Source of the DNA: Niastella sp.
Lineage (GTDB): Bacteria > Bacteroidota > Bacteroidia > Chitinophagales > Chitinophagaceae
Assembly: GCA_016710595.1 (NCBI GenBank)
Contig: JADJVM010000008.1
Span: forward strand, 558,001 to 622,000
Reading direction: 5' to 3'
Length of the DNA stretch: 64,000 nucleotides
The notes under the pieces were generated by a model that saw only the letters and a program-made list of their open reading frames with translations, was not told the origin of the DNA and did not search any database. Position numbers and translations under genes: made by a program. Positions 27,100 to 36,905 of this stretch are shown one piece after another. Position 1 is the stretch's first letter. Each line of letters opens with the position of its first letter.

Positions 27100-30000
27100 A
27101 TGGCAACTAAATTCTTTACAAATAAAGACAACAACACACTCATTAGTAAGTTTGAGGGTATTTTCACAAATACTCACGTTCACTACTTTGACGCTTTGGT
27201 TGGTTTTTTCAGAGCATCGGGTTATTTCAGGGTAAGACCATTACTTGCCAATACATCAAAAATTAGAATTCTAGTAGGCATTGACGTAGACCATTTAATC
27301 AGCGAAGCTGCAAGAAAAGGACTTGAATTTAATTTTAACACTGAAGTTACAAGAGACGAATTTTTAGCAGAGCTAAAAAAGGATATACAAACCGCATCTT
27401 ATTATAGAAATGTAGAAGAAGGAATTCTTCAATTCGTGAATGACATCATTGAAAAGAAGATTGAAATTAAGGCGCATCCAAGTCAAAAGCTACATTCAAA
27501 AATTTACATTTTCAGACCAGAGAATTTTAACGAACATCATTCAGGCTCCGTAATTACAGGTTCTAGTAACCTTTCAGAATCAGGACTTGAAAGAAATTTT
27601 GAATTCAATGTTGAATTGCGTGACTTTGATGATGTTGCTTACGCTGTAAAAACCTTTAATGAACTTTGGGAAGAAGCAGTTGATATTTTACCATCATCAA
27701 TTGCCGAATTAAAAACAGAAACATATTTGAATGAAGACTTCACACCCTTTGAAGTTTATATAAAATTCTTAATTGAATATTTCGGAAAAAGTATTGAGTA
27801 TGACCCTGAATCAGTGTCAGATTTGCCAAAAGGTTACAAGAAATTACATTATCAGATTGACGCAGTTAATGACGGTTACAATAAATTAATGCAGCACAAT
27901 GGATTTGTTTTGGCAGACGTTGTTGGTTTAGGTAAAACAATTATTGCAACTATCGTTGCAAAGAAGTTTTATTTCTCTAACGGCTACCGTACAAAAATAT
28001 TAATTATACATCCGCCTGCTTTAAAGAACAATTGGGAAAGGACTATTCGAGATTTTGAAGTGCCCAATGTAACTTTCGTAACTAATGGAAGTTTGCATAA
28101 AATAACACATCCGGAATATTACGATTTGATAATTGTGGACGAAGCACACAAATTCAGAAGTGATGAATCCGATATGTTTAACTTGCTTCAAAAGATTTGC
28201 AAAACACCAAGAAAGAATCCAGCGCCTGACGGTAGTAAAGAGAAAAAGGTTATTCTAGTTACAGCTACCCCATTAAACAACAAGCCAGCAGACATAAGAA
28301 ATCAACTTTATTTATTTCAAGATTCAAAGAATTCCTCTTTGGAAATCGGAAATCTTCAATATCATTTCAGAGGCTGGATAGATTCATTTGATAAAGCAAA
28401 GAAGCTAAAAGACAGAAGTTTAATAACCAAGGAAATTAAGCGAATCTATGATGAAATTCGAGTTAAAGTTTTAGAACCAATTATTATTCGAAGAACAAGA
28501 ACAGACATTAGAAATACAGAAGAATATTGGGACGACATAAAAGCACAAGGTTATACTTTTCCTGACATAGAGCCTCCCAAACAAATTCTTTATCAAATGG
28601 ATGAAGAATTAAGCGATTTGTATGACGAAACTCTAAATAAATTAAAGGACACTAAAAACGGTCTTCGATATTTCCGTTATCAGGCTATTAAATATTTGCC
28701 CGATGAAATAAAGAAAAAATTCTTTAACAAAAATGCTGATATCATTTCCGATTCATTGGCGAAAATCATGAAAACGCTATTGGTAAAGCGTATTGACAGC
28801 AGTTTTGAGGCCTTTAAAATGAGTTTGAAACGTTACTACGATGCAAATTCTGCAATGGTGAAAATGATTGAGAATGGTCGTATTTACATTGCCCCTAAAT
28901 TAGGAGTAAGCGAATACATTCTCAACGATGATGAACAAGCTTTACAAGATATTTTATCTGAATCAGAAGATCCTGATTTGATTCAAGCGTTTTCCGTTGA
29001 AGAATTCGATAGTATTTTCATTGAAGGGATTCATCATGACCAAAAAATATTAGAATCTCTTTACAACAAATGGAAAGAAATTATTCAAGACCCAAAATAT
29101 GATGAATTAGTTCACCGAATAAAATCTGAGTTAATGGATAAATCCATTAATGATAACCACAAATTGATTGTATTTAGTGAGTCTAAAGAAACAACGGACT
29201 ATTTAGCAAAGCGGCTAAAGAAAGATAATTTCACAAGACTTATTTCTGTTGACAGTTCCAACCAAAGAGATTTGACAGATGTTATTGAAGCGAATTTTGA
29301 TGCCAATATAAAATTAGAAGACCAGCTAAATGATGTTGATATAATTATTACTACAGAGGTATTGGCTGAAGGTGTCAACTTACATCGTTCAAATGTTATT
29401 TTGAATTATGATATTCCTTGGAATGCAACCCGATTGATGCAAAGGATAGGAAGGGTGAATCGTATAGGTACACCTTCAAACCGAATTTACATTTATAACT
29501 TCTTCCCTACTTCTAAGACCGACAGTGAAATTGAGCTAAATAAGAAAGCATACATAAAATTACAGGCATTCCATTCTGCGCTAGGTGAAGACAGCCAAAT
29601 CTATTCTGATGAAGAAGAATTTGGAACCTTTGGACTTTTTGAAAAAGTTCCCGAAGAAGAACGTGATGAAAGATTAGTATTCTTAAACGAGTTAAGAAAG
29701 TTCAGAGATGAACAACCTGAAACTTACAAACGAATTAGAGACAAAGTTCCGAGAAGAGCTAGAACAGGCAGAAGCGATAAAAGCAGAAAAGATACTTCTT
29801 TGGTTTATATCAAAAATCAAAAACGTGATAGCTTTTATTATGTGGACAATAGTTTAAAATTTGAGGAACTGACTTTTATTGAAGCAGCAAGAATTTTCAA
29901 AGCACACATAACCGAAAAGGCAGTTAAGTTGCACCATTCGCATCACGACCAAATTGGGGTTGCCTTGCAAACTTTTAGAGATGAAGAAAATCTAGCGGCC

Positions 30001-30393
30001 TTAGGCGATAAAGGAAAAGTAAAACTTGGACCAAACGACCAACGAGCTTTAGATTATATACATCCACAAATCAACTTGGATTTTGTAAGTACTGATGAAA
30101 AAGAAATTTTGAATGCTGCAAAATCAGCCATTATAAAAGGGAAATTTCAAAAATTGCCAAGAGAGATAAACAAACTGGCTAAAGAAAGAAAAGCACAAAG
30201 TGAGGAAGCCAGAAAGAACCCGAATATAAAACCAATGAGTAATGTGGATGCATTTCAGCGGTTAATTAAAATCTTAAAGGCATATCCGTTATTGGATGTT
30301 TTGCGAGAAGATGAGCAGGAGGTAAAACCTAAAAAGATTGAAACCAAGTACAACGCACCACAAATAATCATTTCAGAATCATTTGCAGGATAA
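27100..30393 (+). CDS. PLD-domain SNF2-type helicase of a defence operon
   Basis: A 1097-residue protein. The N-terminal 200 residues are a phospholipase-D-like nuclease domain: KLHSKIYIF (HxK, about 130) and GSSNLSESGL (about 154), one HKD-like half. A superfamily 2 helicase follows: Walker A in DVVGLGKT (about 271-278), Walker B DEAH (about 346-349), TATPLNN motif III, and motifs V/VI in EVLAEGVNL and QRIGRVNRIG (about 779-788). A basic C-terminal region of about 250 residues completes it. It starts at the base after the XRE stop and its stop overlaps the methylase start (TAATG). Proteins of this layout act as translocases in anti-phage systems; nuclease activity of the PLD half is inferred. 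Confidence 0.88.
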   Translation: MATKFFTNKDNNTLISKFEGIFTNTHVHYFDALVGFFRASGYFRVRPLLANTSKIRILVGIDVDHLISEAARKGLEFNFNTEVTRDEFLAELKKDIQTASYYRNVEEGILQFVNDIIEKKIEIKAHPSQKLHSKIYIFRPENFNEHHSGSVITGSSNLSESGLERNFEFNVELRDFDDVAYAVKTFNELWEEAVDILPSSIAELKTETYLNEDFTPFEVYIKFLIEYFGKSIEYDPESVSDLPKGYKKLHYQIDAVNDGYNKLMQHNGFVLADVVGLGKTIIATIVAKKFYFSNGYRTKILIIHPPALKNNWERTIRDFEVPNVTFVTNGSLHKITHPEYYDLIIVDEAHKFRSDESDMFNLLQKICKTPRKNPAPDGSKEKKVILVTATPLNNKPADIRNQLYLFQDSKNSSLEIGNLQYHFRGWIDSFDKAKKLKDRSLITKEIKRIYDEIRVKVLEPIIIRRTRTDIRNTEEYWDDIKAQGYTFPDIEPPKQILYQMDEELSDLYDETLNKLKDTKNGLRYFRYQAIKYLPDEIKKKFFNKNADIISDSLAKIMKTLLVKRIDSSFEAFKMSLKRYYDANSAMVKMIENGRIYIAPKLGVSEYILNDDEQALQDILSESEDPDLIQAFSVEEFDSIFIEGIHHDQKILESLYNKWKEIIQDPKYDELVHRIKSELMDKSINDNHKLIVFSESKETTDYLAKRLKKDNFTRLISVDSSNQRDLTDVIEANFDANIKLEDQLNDVDIIITTEVLAEGVNLHRSNVILNYDIPWNATRLMQRIGRVNRIGTPSNRIYIYNFFPTSKTDSEIELNKKAYIKLQAFHSALGEDSQIYSDEEEFGTFGLFEKVPEEERDERLVFLNELRKFRDEQPETYKRIRDKVPRRARTGRSDKSRKDTSLVYIKNQKRDSFYYVDNSLKFEELTFIEAARIFKAHITEKAVKLHHSHHDQIGVALQTFRDEENLAALGDKGKVKLGPNDQRALDYIHPQINLDFVSTDEKEILNAAKSAIIKGKFQKLPREINKLAKERKAQSEEARKNPNIKPMSNVDAFQRLIKILKAYPLLDVLREDEQEVKPKKIETKYNAPQIIISESFAG

Positions 30394-33300
30394 TGACAAA
30401 AGAAGAATTACACGAAAAGCTTAGAGAAAAGTACACTAGGGACAACTGGAAACAGATTGTAAACGCCATTTTTCCAAATCGTGAGTTTTTTGCGACCGAA
30501 GAATCCGTTGAAATGACAAAACAATCTCAACGAGATTTAACTCAAAATATGATTCGTTTTGGTAACATCAAATTAGACGATGGAAACTCTTTGGCATTAT
30601 ATGAAGTGGAATTAAAACCCAACGCCTCAAATGTTACCCGAAACAGAGTAGGATTAAGAAATTTAATTACATCTGAAGTTATTCCTGGTATTGTTGACGG
30701 TGCTCTTATTGTGTATCACCAAGCAGGTCATGATGATTGGAGATTTTCTTTTTACTCAAAATCTAAATATTGGGACGATGAAGGAAGTGAAATTAAAAAA
30801 GAAACACATCCAAAACGCTATACTTATGTTTTAGGGAAAGGCGAAACATGTGTAACGCCACGAGAAAGGTTTTGGCATTTAGTTGAGAAAAGAACCCGAA
30901 CAATTAAAGATGTTTTAGAAGCTTTTTCGGTAGAAAAAGTTTCTAAAGAGTTTTTTGTAAAATACAAAAAGCACTATCAGGCATTTGTTGATAGCCTTAC
31001 CAGTTCACACTTTAAAGCAAATGTTTTTAATGGTGATGATAAAACAATTCGTGACTTTGTAAAAAAGATGCTGGGTCGTTTGGTATTCTTACAGTTCTTG
31101 CAAAAGAAAGGCTGGCTTGATGTAGCTATTGACAAGCATTACGGGCAAGGGAACAAAAACTTTGTTGCCGAGTTTTTTGCAAACAACAATAACGATGCTT
31201 TTTACTCTACCTGCTTAGTTCCACTTTTTTTTGAAACACTTAACAACCCAAAGAACGAAATTTTTAAAGTTACAAAAACAAAGTTCCCTTATTTAAACGG
31301 TGGCTTGTTTGAAAGAGATGAAATTGAAAAGAAAGCAAAAGCAGATTTTATTGTATTCAACAAAGACCTTTTTGAAAATTTATTCGGCTTTTTAGGAGAA
31401 TATAATTTTACGATTGACGAAAGTACACCTGATGATTTAGATATTGGAATTGACCCTGAAATGTTAGGGCATATTTTCGAAAATCTATTGGAGGACAACC
31501 GTGAGAAAGGTGCTTTTTATACTCCGAAACTCATTGTTCAATACATGTGTCAGGAAGTATTGATTCAGTACCTAGAATTACATTTAGGCAGAGACGCTGC
31601 AATTGAAAAATTCATACGCTATAAAGACAGAGGTGATGAAAATGATAAACACAATTTTATTCGTAAACAAGCTTCTAAAATTAGTGAACTATTAGATGCA
31701 GTAAAAATTTGCGATCCAGCAATTGGTTCAGGTGCATTCCCGATGGGTTTGTTACAAGAGATATTTCACGCAAAATTGGCTCTTGATTGGACTCTATTAG
31801 ATAAGAAAGGCGATGTAAAAAGAGCTATTATTCAAAATTCAATTTATGGTGTAGATAAAGACAAAGGTGCAGTTGATATTGCCCGCTTGCGTTTTTGGCT
31901 TTCACTGATTGTTGATGAAGATGTAGAAGAAGGAGAAAAGCCACAGCCCTTGCCAAATTTTGATTATAAAATTATGCAAGGCGATTCGTTGCTTGAAAGT
32001 TTCAAAGGCTATTCGTTAAAATACCACGATATACAAGAAGAACTTCCGCAAACGGATTTATTCAATACCCAAACGCAGATAAATATTTTTAAGAAAACTC
32101 ACACCGATTTAGCAGCATTAGAGAAAGATTTCTTTGACCCTAAAAATAACCACCGCAAAGAAGAAATACGAAATGAAATAGATGCGTTAGTTGCTCATAG
32201 TATAGAACAATCATTCAAAGAAAGCATCGCTGAAAAAAAGAAACTATCTCAATCAATTACTAGAAACATAGCTCCAAAAGGTTCAAAAGAAAGAAGTAAA
32301 CAAGAAAAAAACATTGCTATACTAGAAACTGATGTGGAGCAAATGCAACAAGCCTTAAAAGACATTAAACCTTTACTGAAAAAGGACGAAAAGCCTTGGT
32401 TTTTATGGCACTTATTCTTTAAAGATGTGTTTGATAAAGGTGGCTTTGACATTGTTGTCGGCAATCCACCTTACATAAGACAAGAAAGCATCACGGATAT
32501 AAAACCTTATCTAGAAAAAATAGACGGTAAGCCAAACTACGAAGTGTATAACAGCACAAGCGATATTTACACTTACTTTTTTGAGTTAGGCCATAAAATA
32601 TTAAAAGCGGATAAAGGTGTTTTCTCATATATCTGTTCAAAACGATATGCAAAAGCCAATTATGGAAAAAATCTAAGAGCATATTTATATAAAAATACAA
32701 CTCTAACAAATTATGTTGACTTTATTGATTTTAAAGTTTTTGACGCTGGAGTAGATACATCAATTATATTTCTTTCAAACATAAAAAGCACATCTAAATA
32801 CACATTCAGATATTGCTCTGTAAAAAATGATTTAACTAGGAACAGTCAACTTTTTGAATACACTTTAAAAAACGAAAGTATTTTAAGTAGTGAGACAATA
32901 AGTGGTGATATGTGGAACTTTAGCAGCTTGGGTGAAACAACCTTAATGCAAGCAATTGAAAAATGTGGAATTAAACTAGAAAACTGTAAAGTTGAGTTTA
33001 ATAGAGGTATTACTACTGGTTTCAACAAAGCATTTTATTTGACAACGGAAGAAAAAGAAAGATTGATTGAAAAAGAACCCATTGCGAAGAATGTTATAAA
33101 ACCGATATTACGTGGTAAGGATATTTCAAAGTACAAGAACGAGTTCAAGGATATATGGCTATTATATATTCCTTGGCATTTCCCATTAAATGATTCAAAA
33201 ATATCAGGAGCATCAAAAGAGGCAGAAAAGGCGTTAAAAAATGAATACCCTGAAATCTATAAACATCTTAATAGTTTTAAGGAAGAGTTATCAGATAGGA

Positions 33301-33986
33301 ATAAGGAAGAAACCGGTATCCGATATGAATGGTACGCTTTACAACGTTACGCAAATACATTTATAAAGAATTTTAAAGAGCCTAAACTAATTTGGGCCGA
33401 ATTATCTACAATCCCATCCTTTTCTATTGAAAATGAAGGTTTCTTAACAAACGACACAGTATTCATTTTAATTGGTGAAAATTTAAAATACTTAGCGGGA
33501 GTCCTGAATTCTGCATTATCCAAGTGGTATTTTACAAGGATAAATCCAAATATTGGAGGTTCAAATAGATGGAAAAAAACATTTATAGGAAAGTTCCCAA
33601 TTCCTGAAATTTCAAAAACCGAAATGCAACCATTTGAGATTTTGGTTGACTATGTAACTTTCATAAAAAAACATGAAGAACGTATAAGTCCTTATACACC
33701 AAACGACCACATGGCAGCCAATTTTGAAGAAATAATTGATGCCTGTGTGTATGAATTGTATTTTAAGGAACACATGAAGGAAAAGGAAATTGCGGTTATC
33801 GCTGAAGTAACGGAGCTTTTAAAACCTATTGACAACCTGGACGAGAAAACACAAGCAAAAAAAATAATCAGCATCATTAATAAAGTATATGACGAATATA
33901 AAAGCACCGACAACATAATCCGCAGGCGTATTTTAGACTTTCCTGTAAAAAGTGCTGACATCATTAATGTAATACAAAATGGCTAA
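30393..33986 (+). CDS. Eco57I-type adenine methylase (type IIG-like) of a defence operon
   Basis: A 1197-residue N6-adenine methyltransferase. Residues about 380-400 have FYTPKLIVQYM; motif I is DPAIGSGAFPMG (about 439-450) and motif IV NPPYIR (about 690). The C-terminal part (about 880-1110) is a TaqI-type specificity region (ILRGKDISKY, WAELSTIPSFS, GGSNRWKKTFIGKFPIP). The N-terminal 170 residues contain LYEVELKP (about 70-77) after a basic/acidic helix, which could be a PD-(D/E)xK nuclease core as in type IIG enzymes; this is uncertain. It probably marks self DNA, and may also cut. The start overlaps the helicase stop by one base and the end overlaps the ATPase start by 8. Confidence 0.88.
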   Translation: MTKEELHEKLREKYTRDNWKQIVNAIFPNREFFATEESVEMTKQSQRDLTQNMIRFGNIKLDDGNSLALYEVELKPNASNVTRNRVGLRNLITSEVIPGIVDGALIVYHQAGHDDWRFSFYSKSKYWDDEGSEIKKETHPKRYTYVLGKGETCVTPRERFWHLVEKRTRTIKDVLEAFSVEKVSKEFFVKYKKHYQAFVDSLTSSHFKANVFNGDDKTIRDFVKKMLGRLVFLQFLQKKGWLDVAIDKHYGQGNKNFVAEFFANNNNDAFYSTCLVPLFFETLNNPKNEIFKVTKTKFPYLNGGLFERDEIEKKAKADFIVFNKDLFENLFGFLGEYNFTIDESTPDDLDIGIDPEMLGHIFENLLEDNREKGAFYTPKLIVQYMCQEVLIQYLELHLGRDAAIEKFIRYKDRGDENDKHNFIRKQASKISELLDAVKICDPAIGSGAFPMGLLQEIFHAKLALDWTLLDKKGDVKRAIIQNSIYGVDKDKGAVDIARLRFWLSLIVDEDVEEGEKPQPLPNFDYKIMQGDSLLESFKGYSLKYHDIQEELPQTDLFNTQTQINIFKKTHTDLAALEKDFFDPKNNHRKEEIRNEIDALVAHSIEQSFKESIAEKKKLSQSITRNIAPKGSKERSKQEKNIAILETDVEQMQQALKDIKPLLKKDEKPWFLWHLFFKDVFDKGGFDIVVGNPPYIRQESITDIKPYLEKIDGKPNYEVYNSTSDIYTYFFELGHKILKADKGVFSYICSKRYAKANYGKNLRAYLYKNTTLTNYVDFIDFKVFDAGVDTSIIFLSNIKSTSKYTFRYCSVKNDLTRNSQLFEYTLKNESILSSETISGDMWNFSSLGETTLMQAIEKCGIKLENCKVEFNRGITTGFNKAFYLTTEEKERLIEKEPIAKNVIKPILRGKDISKYKNEFKDIWLLYIPWHFPLNDSKISGASKEAEKALKNEYPEIYKHLNSFKEELSDRNKEETGIRYEWYALQRYANTFIKNFKEPKLIWAELSTIPSFSIENEGFLTNDTVFILIGENLKYLAGVLNSALSKWYFTRINPNIGGSNRWKKTFIGKFPIPEISKTEMQPFEILVDYVTFIKKHEERISPYTPNDHMAANFEEIIDACVYELYFKEHMKEKEIAVIAEVTELLKPIDNLDEKTQAKKIISIINKVYDEYKSTDNIIRRRILDFPVKSADIINVIQNG

Positions 33987-35658
33987 AAAATATTTACATA
34001 GCATAGAGTTGCAAAACTTTAAGGCGTTTCCTGAATATGAAAACATAAATATTGAAGGAAAACATGCCATAATTTGGGGCGTTAATGGAAGCGGTAAATC
34101 AACAGTCTTTTGGAGCTTATATACTTTCTTACAATGTGCTGGAAAGCCTGTGGACGATTTCAAAAAATATTTCGATGGCGGTGATCAAGATTTAAAGAAT
34201 ATTTTTGGAGGCGCTACTGCACCATTTGTTAAGTTGTCATTTTCGGAGAAAGATGCAAAAGGCAATCCTGTTCCAGCTACAAAGGAAACTTTTGTTTTAG
34301 ATGCGGCAGCTGACACAGATACACGTAAAGAGCTAATACGGTCCTACTATTTAAGCAGCGAATTTATTTCGCATAGGCTTTTACTTAATTTTTCCAATTT
34401 CAGAAATAGTCAGGCATTAAATCTTTGGCCATATTTTGAAAGAGACATTCTTCCATATTTCAGTAGCAAAGGAAAAAACCTTTACGACTTACTTAAAGAA
34501 TTTCGTGAAAAGATAAATACTGAAACCCCAAAGGCTCTTAACACAATGAGAGACGATTTCAATAATGGTTTGCAAGATCTGATTTTGCCATTAGTGAAAG
34601 TAAATGCAGGTCGGCCTCATAATGTGCTCACAGAATATTACAATGAAAATCTTTCTGAGAAAAACGAGTTTTCCCAATTGGATGTTTTTAATCCTACTTT
34701 ACTTGACTATACAGGTGCCAAAGGCAAGAGGGTTGTTATAAATCCCGAAATCACTTTGAAAGCAAAATTTGGCAGAACAGCGGCAACATTAACCGACATA
34801 AACAAACCACACATTTTTTATAACGAAGCAAGGATAAATGGAATCGCCTTAGCCATACGTTTTGTGCTGATGGAAAACAGAACCAATAAAGCACAAAACA
34901 ATCTGTTATGCTTAGACGATTTGCTGATAAGTCTTGATATGCACAACAGAAGAAAAGTAATTGAATTATTGCTTACAAAATATACAACCGACTATCAATT
35001 GCTACTCTTTACACATGAGAAAGGATTTTTCAATGAGTTTCAACGTTCGGTAAAAAACAATGAGAAGGATTGGAAAGCAATAATTTTAAGAGAAACTCCT
35101 ATTGATAAAAATCCGAAGGTTGAGGAAAAAGGCATTCAAACCTATTACGATAAAGCAAAAGAGTTCTTCGACAATAATGAATACGAATCATGTGCCTTGT
35201 TTTTAAGAAAAGAGGCCGAGAGACTTTTAGCAAAAGTGTTTGACCCATCATTGGATTTTGTTTGGCGGTCAGATTTACTATTGACTTTGGGCGATTATGT
35301 AGGCAGAGCAAGAGGAGAAGACAAACAAGATATTTCTGAACTTAAAAAGGCAGTTCTAAATCCAAATATTACTGATGCAGAATTGAACACAGTTTTCGAT
35401 GATGCAATTGCAGCATTGGGAACATCAATAGCTGAAAAGAAACTAAAAAGTCATATTAAATCAATAAAACAAAGTATTCAAACAATGCGAGCTAATGCAA
35501 CAACAAAAGACAAACTGAAAGTTGTATTGGACAAAGTTGATGCTGCTACTGGAAGAACACTCAACCCAGCAGCTCACTTTAATGAAGAACCATTTTTTAA
35601 AGATGAAATGGAAGAAGCTTTGGCGACAATTGATGAACTTAGAAAAGCAGTAAAATAA
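33979..35658 (+). CDS. SMC/RecF-like AAA ATPase with possible HEPN tail
   Basis: A 559-residue ATPase. The N-terminus has the SMC-like start IELQNFKAFPEYENI and Walker A GVNGSGKST (about 34-42). The signature region is YNEARINGIALAIRF in place of LSGGQ, and Walker B is NLLCLDDLLISLD (about 308-320), followed by the H-loop LLFTHEKGF. The C-terminal 180 residues are helical, starting TYYDKAKEFFDNNEYESCALFLRKEAERLL, and end with R526-TLNPAA-H533. That spacing fits the R-x4-6-H motif of HEPN ribonucleases, so a nuclease tail is possible but unproven. It overlaps the methylase by 8 bases and is followed 5 bases later by a PLD gene. Confidence 0.82.
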   Translation: MAKKYLHSIELQNFKAFPEYENINIEGKHAIIWGVNGSGKSTVFWSLYTFLQCAGKPVDDFKKYFDGGDQDLKNIFGGATAPFVKLSFSEKDAKGNPVPATKETFVLDAAADTDTRKELIRSYYLSSEFISHRLLLNFSNFRNSQALNLWPYFERDILPYFSSKGKNLYDLLKEFREKINTETPKALNTMRDDFNNGLQDLILPLVKVNAGRPHNVLTEYYNENLSEKNEFSQLDVFNPTLLDYTGAKGKRVVINPEITLKAKFGRTAATLTDINKPHIFYNEARINGIALAIRFVLMENRTNKAQNNLLCLDDLLISLDMHNRRKVIELLLTKYTTDYQLLLFTHEKGFFNEFQRSVKNNEKDWKAIILRETPIDKNPKVEEKGIQTYYDKAKEFFDNNEYESCALFLRKEAERLLAKVFDPSLDFVWRSDLLLTLGDYVGRARGEDKQDISELKKAVLNPNITDAELNTVFDDAIAALGTSIAEKKLKSHIKSIKQSIQTMRANATTKDKLKVVLDKVDAATGRTLNPAAHFNEEPFFKDEMEEALATIDELRKAVK

Positions 35659-35662
35659 ATCA

Positions 35663-36490
35663 ATGCACACAACTGTACATTTTAGCAATATCAAAAGCGA
35701 GATTATCGGAAACCTAAAAAAGGCAACCCGAGAAATTAAGGTTGCTATTGCTTGGCTGACAGATGAAGATATTATCAGAACACTTATTCAAAAAGCAGAA
35801 AGTGGTTTGAACGTTCAAATTGTAATGAGTGAATCGAAAGAGAACTTTAGAAACACTTCAAAGTTTAAAGACTTTTTAAGATTTGGCGGTAAACTACACA
35901 TTGCAGCACCAAAATTCCTTCATCACAAATTTTGCATCATTGACGGAAACACTATAATTAACGGTTCTTACAACTGGACATATTTTGCACAAAGCAATGA
36001 CGAAAATATTTTGATTATTACGCTTAATTCAAATGTTCAAGAAGACAACAAATTGTTGACTGCTTTTGATGCAAAACACAAATTCTTCTGCGAAAAAGCG
36101 TCTACACATGTACCCGACATAGCTGGCTTGAACCACTTTAGAGAACAAGGAAAGGTTGCCGCAGTAATTCTTGCACAACTAGACGAAGAAGAAATTAAGC
36201 TAAGGCAAGAACTTGAAGACGATGTTAAGAAATCATTTGACGAAGCAATACGAATAGGAATTCTAATCAGCACATTGCTTTTGGAAAGAATGAAATTGGA
36301 CGGTGGCGGTGTTGAATTTATTAAACGAATTCTTCATGATGAAATGACCTCAGGAGAAATGAAATCAGGTTTTAGAAAACTAGAAGAACCAATTCCACAC
36401 AGAGTTGATCTTTCATTAGAATTTTTAGCATCAAGACCGAAATACCAAAAATTATTCAGCGACAAGGAAGTTGCATTTGTAAAAAACTAA
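35663..36490 (+). CDS. Free-standing PLD-family nuclease of a defence operon
   Basis: A 275-residue protein with an N-terminal phospholipase-D-like domain (about 1-125). The single HKD motif is complete: H87, K89 and D94 in HHKFCIIDG, followed by GSYNWT (about 101-106), as in Nuc-type endonucleases that dimerise to form the active site. The C-terminal half is helical, with an acidic stretch (LDEEEIKLRQELEDDVKK) and a mixed tail. No signal peptide is present, so it acts in the cytoplasm. It is the last gene of the operon, 5 bases after the ATPase; the IS element begins 20 bases beyond its stop. Likely role: DNA cleavage in defence (inferred). Confidence 0.85.
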   Translation: MHTTVHFSNIKSEIIGNLKKATREIKVAIAWLTDEDIIRTLIQKAESGLNVQIVMSESKENFRNTSKFKDFLRFGGKLHIAAPKFLHHKFCIIDGNTIINGSYNWTYFAQSNDENILIITLNSNVQEDNKLLTAFDAKHKFFCEKASTHVPDIAGLNHFREQGKVAAVILAQLDEEEIKLRQELEDDVKKSFDEAIRIGILISTLLLERMKLDGGGVEFIKRILHDEMTSGEMKSGFRKLEEPIPHRVDLSLEFLASRPKYQKLFSDKEVAFVKN

Positions 36491-36560
36491 TGGAGAAATA
36501 TAAACTTTAAGACTTGTCCTGAAATAGGTTGACAGAAATGTTAACTTTATTTCACACAAA

Positions 36561-36905
36561 ATGAGTCAAAAAAGAAAATCAAAAGAAGAAATCATTGCCG
36601 AATATCTTTCGGGTGATTACACATTCCGTGAACTCGGAGCCAAATACAACATCCCCTATCGCACCATTGCCGGCTGGGTATGGGCTTATCAGGGAAGATC
36701 CATTTCCTGGCGTGAAAAAATGAAACGTAGAAAAGAAAATCAAACCGGTGTGAAAGACCCGGAATTCCCAAAAGAAATGAAGCTATTGCAGAAAGAACTT
36801 CGCAAGCAACAGTTGCATAACAAACTGTTGGAAGAAATCATCCGCATTGGCGGAACGCAAACCGGCATTGATTGGAAAAAAAAGTTTGGCACCAGGCAGT
36901 CATGA
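36561..36905 (+). CDS. IS3-family transposase OrfA
   Basis: A 114-residue basic DNA-binding protein. Residues 5-50 are a helix-turn-helix (EEIIAEYLSGDYTFRELGAKYNI then TIAGWVWAYQ), and a leucine-zipper-like helix follows (ELRKQQLHNKLLEEIIRI). It ends with TGA overlapping the orfB ATG (ATGA, 36902-36905), the usual coupling in IS3 elements, where programmed frameshifting or coupled initiation gives OrfAB. Confidence 0.85.
   Translation: MSQKRKSKEEIIAEYLSGDYTFRELGAKYNIPYRTIAGWVWAYQGRSISWREKMKRRKENQTGVKDPEFPKEMKLLQKELRKQQLHNKLLEEIIRIGGTQTGIDWKKKFGTRQS

Noticed and set aside
26800..36490. Assignment of the operon to DISARM or BREX
   Set aside because: The DISARM core (drmA, drmB with DUF1998) and the BREX core (pglZ, brxC) are not present.
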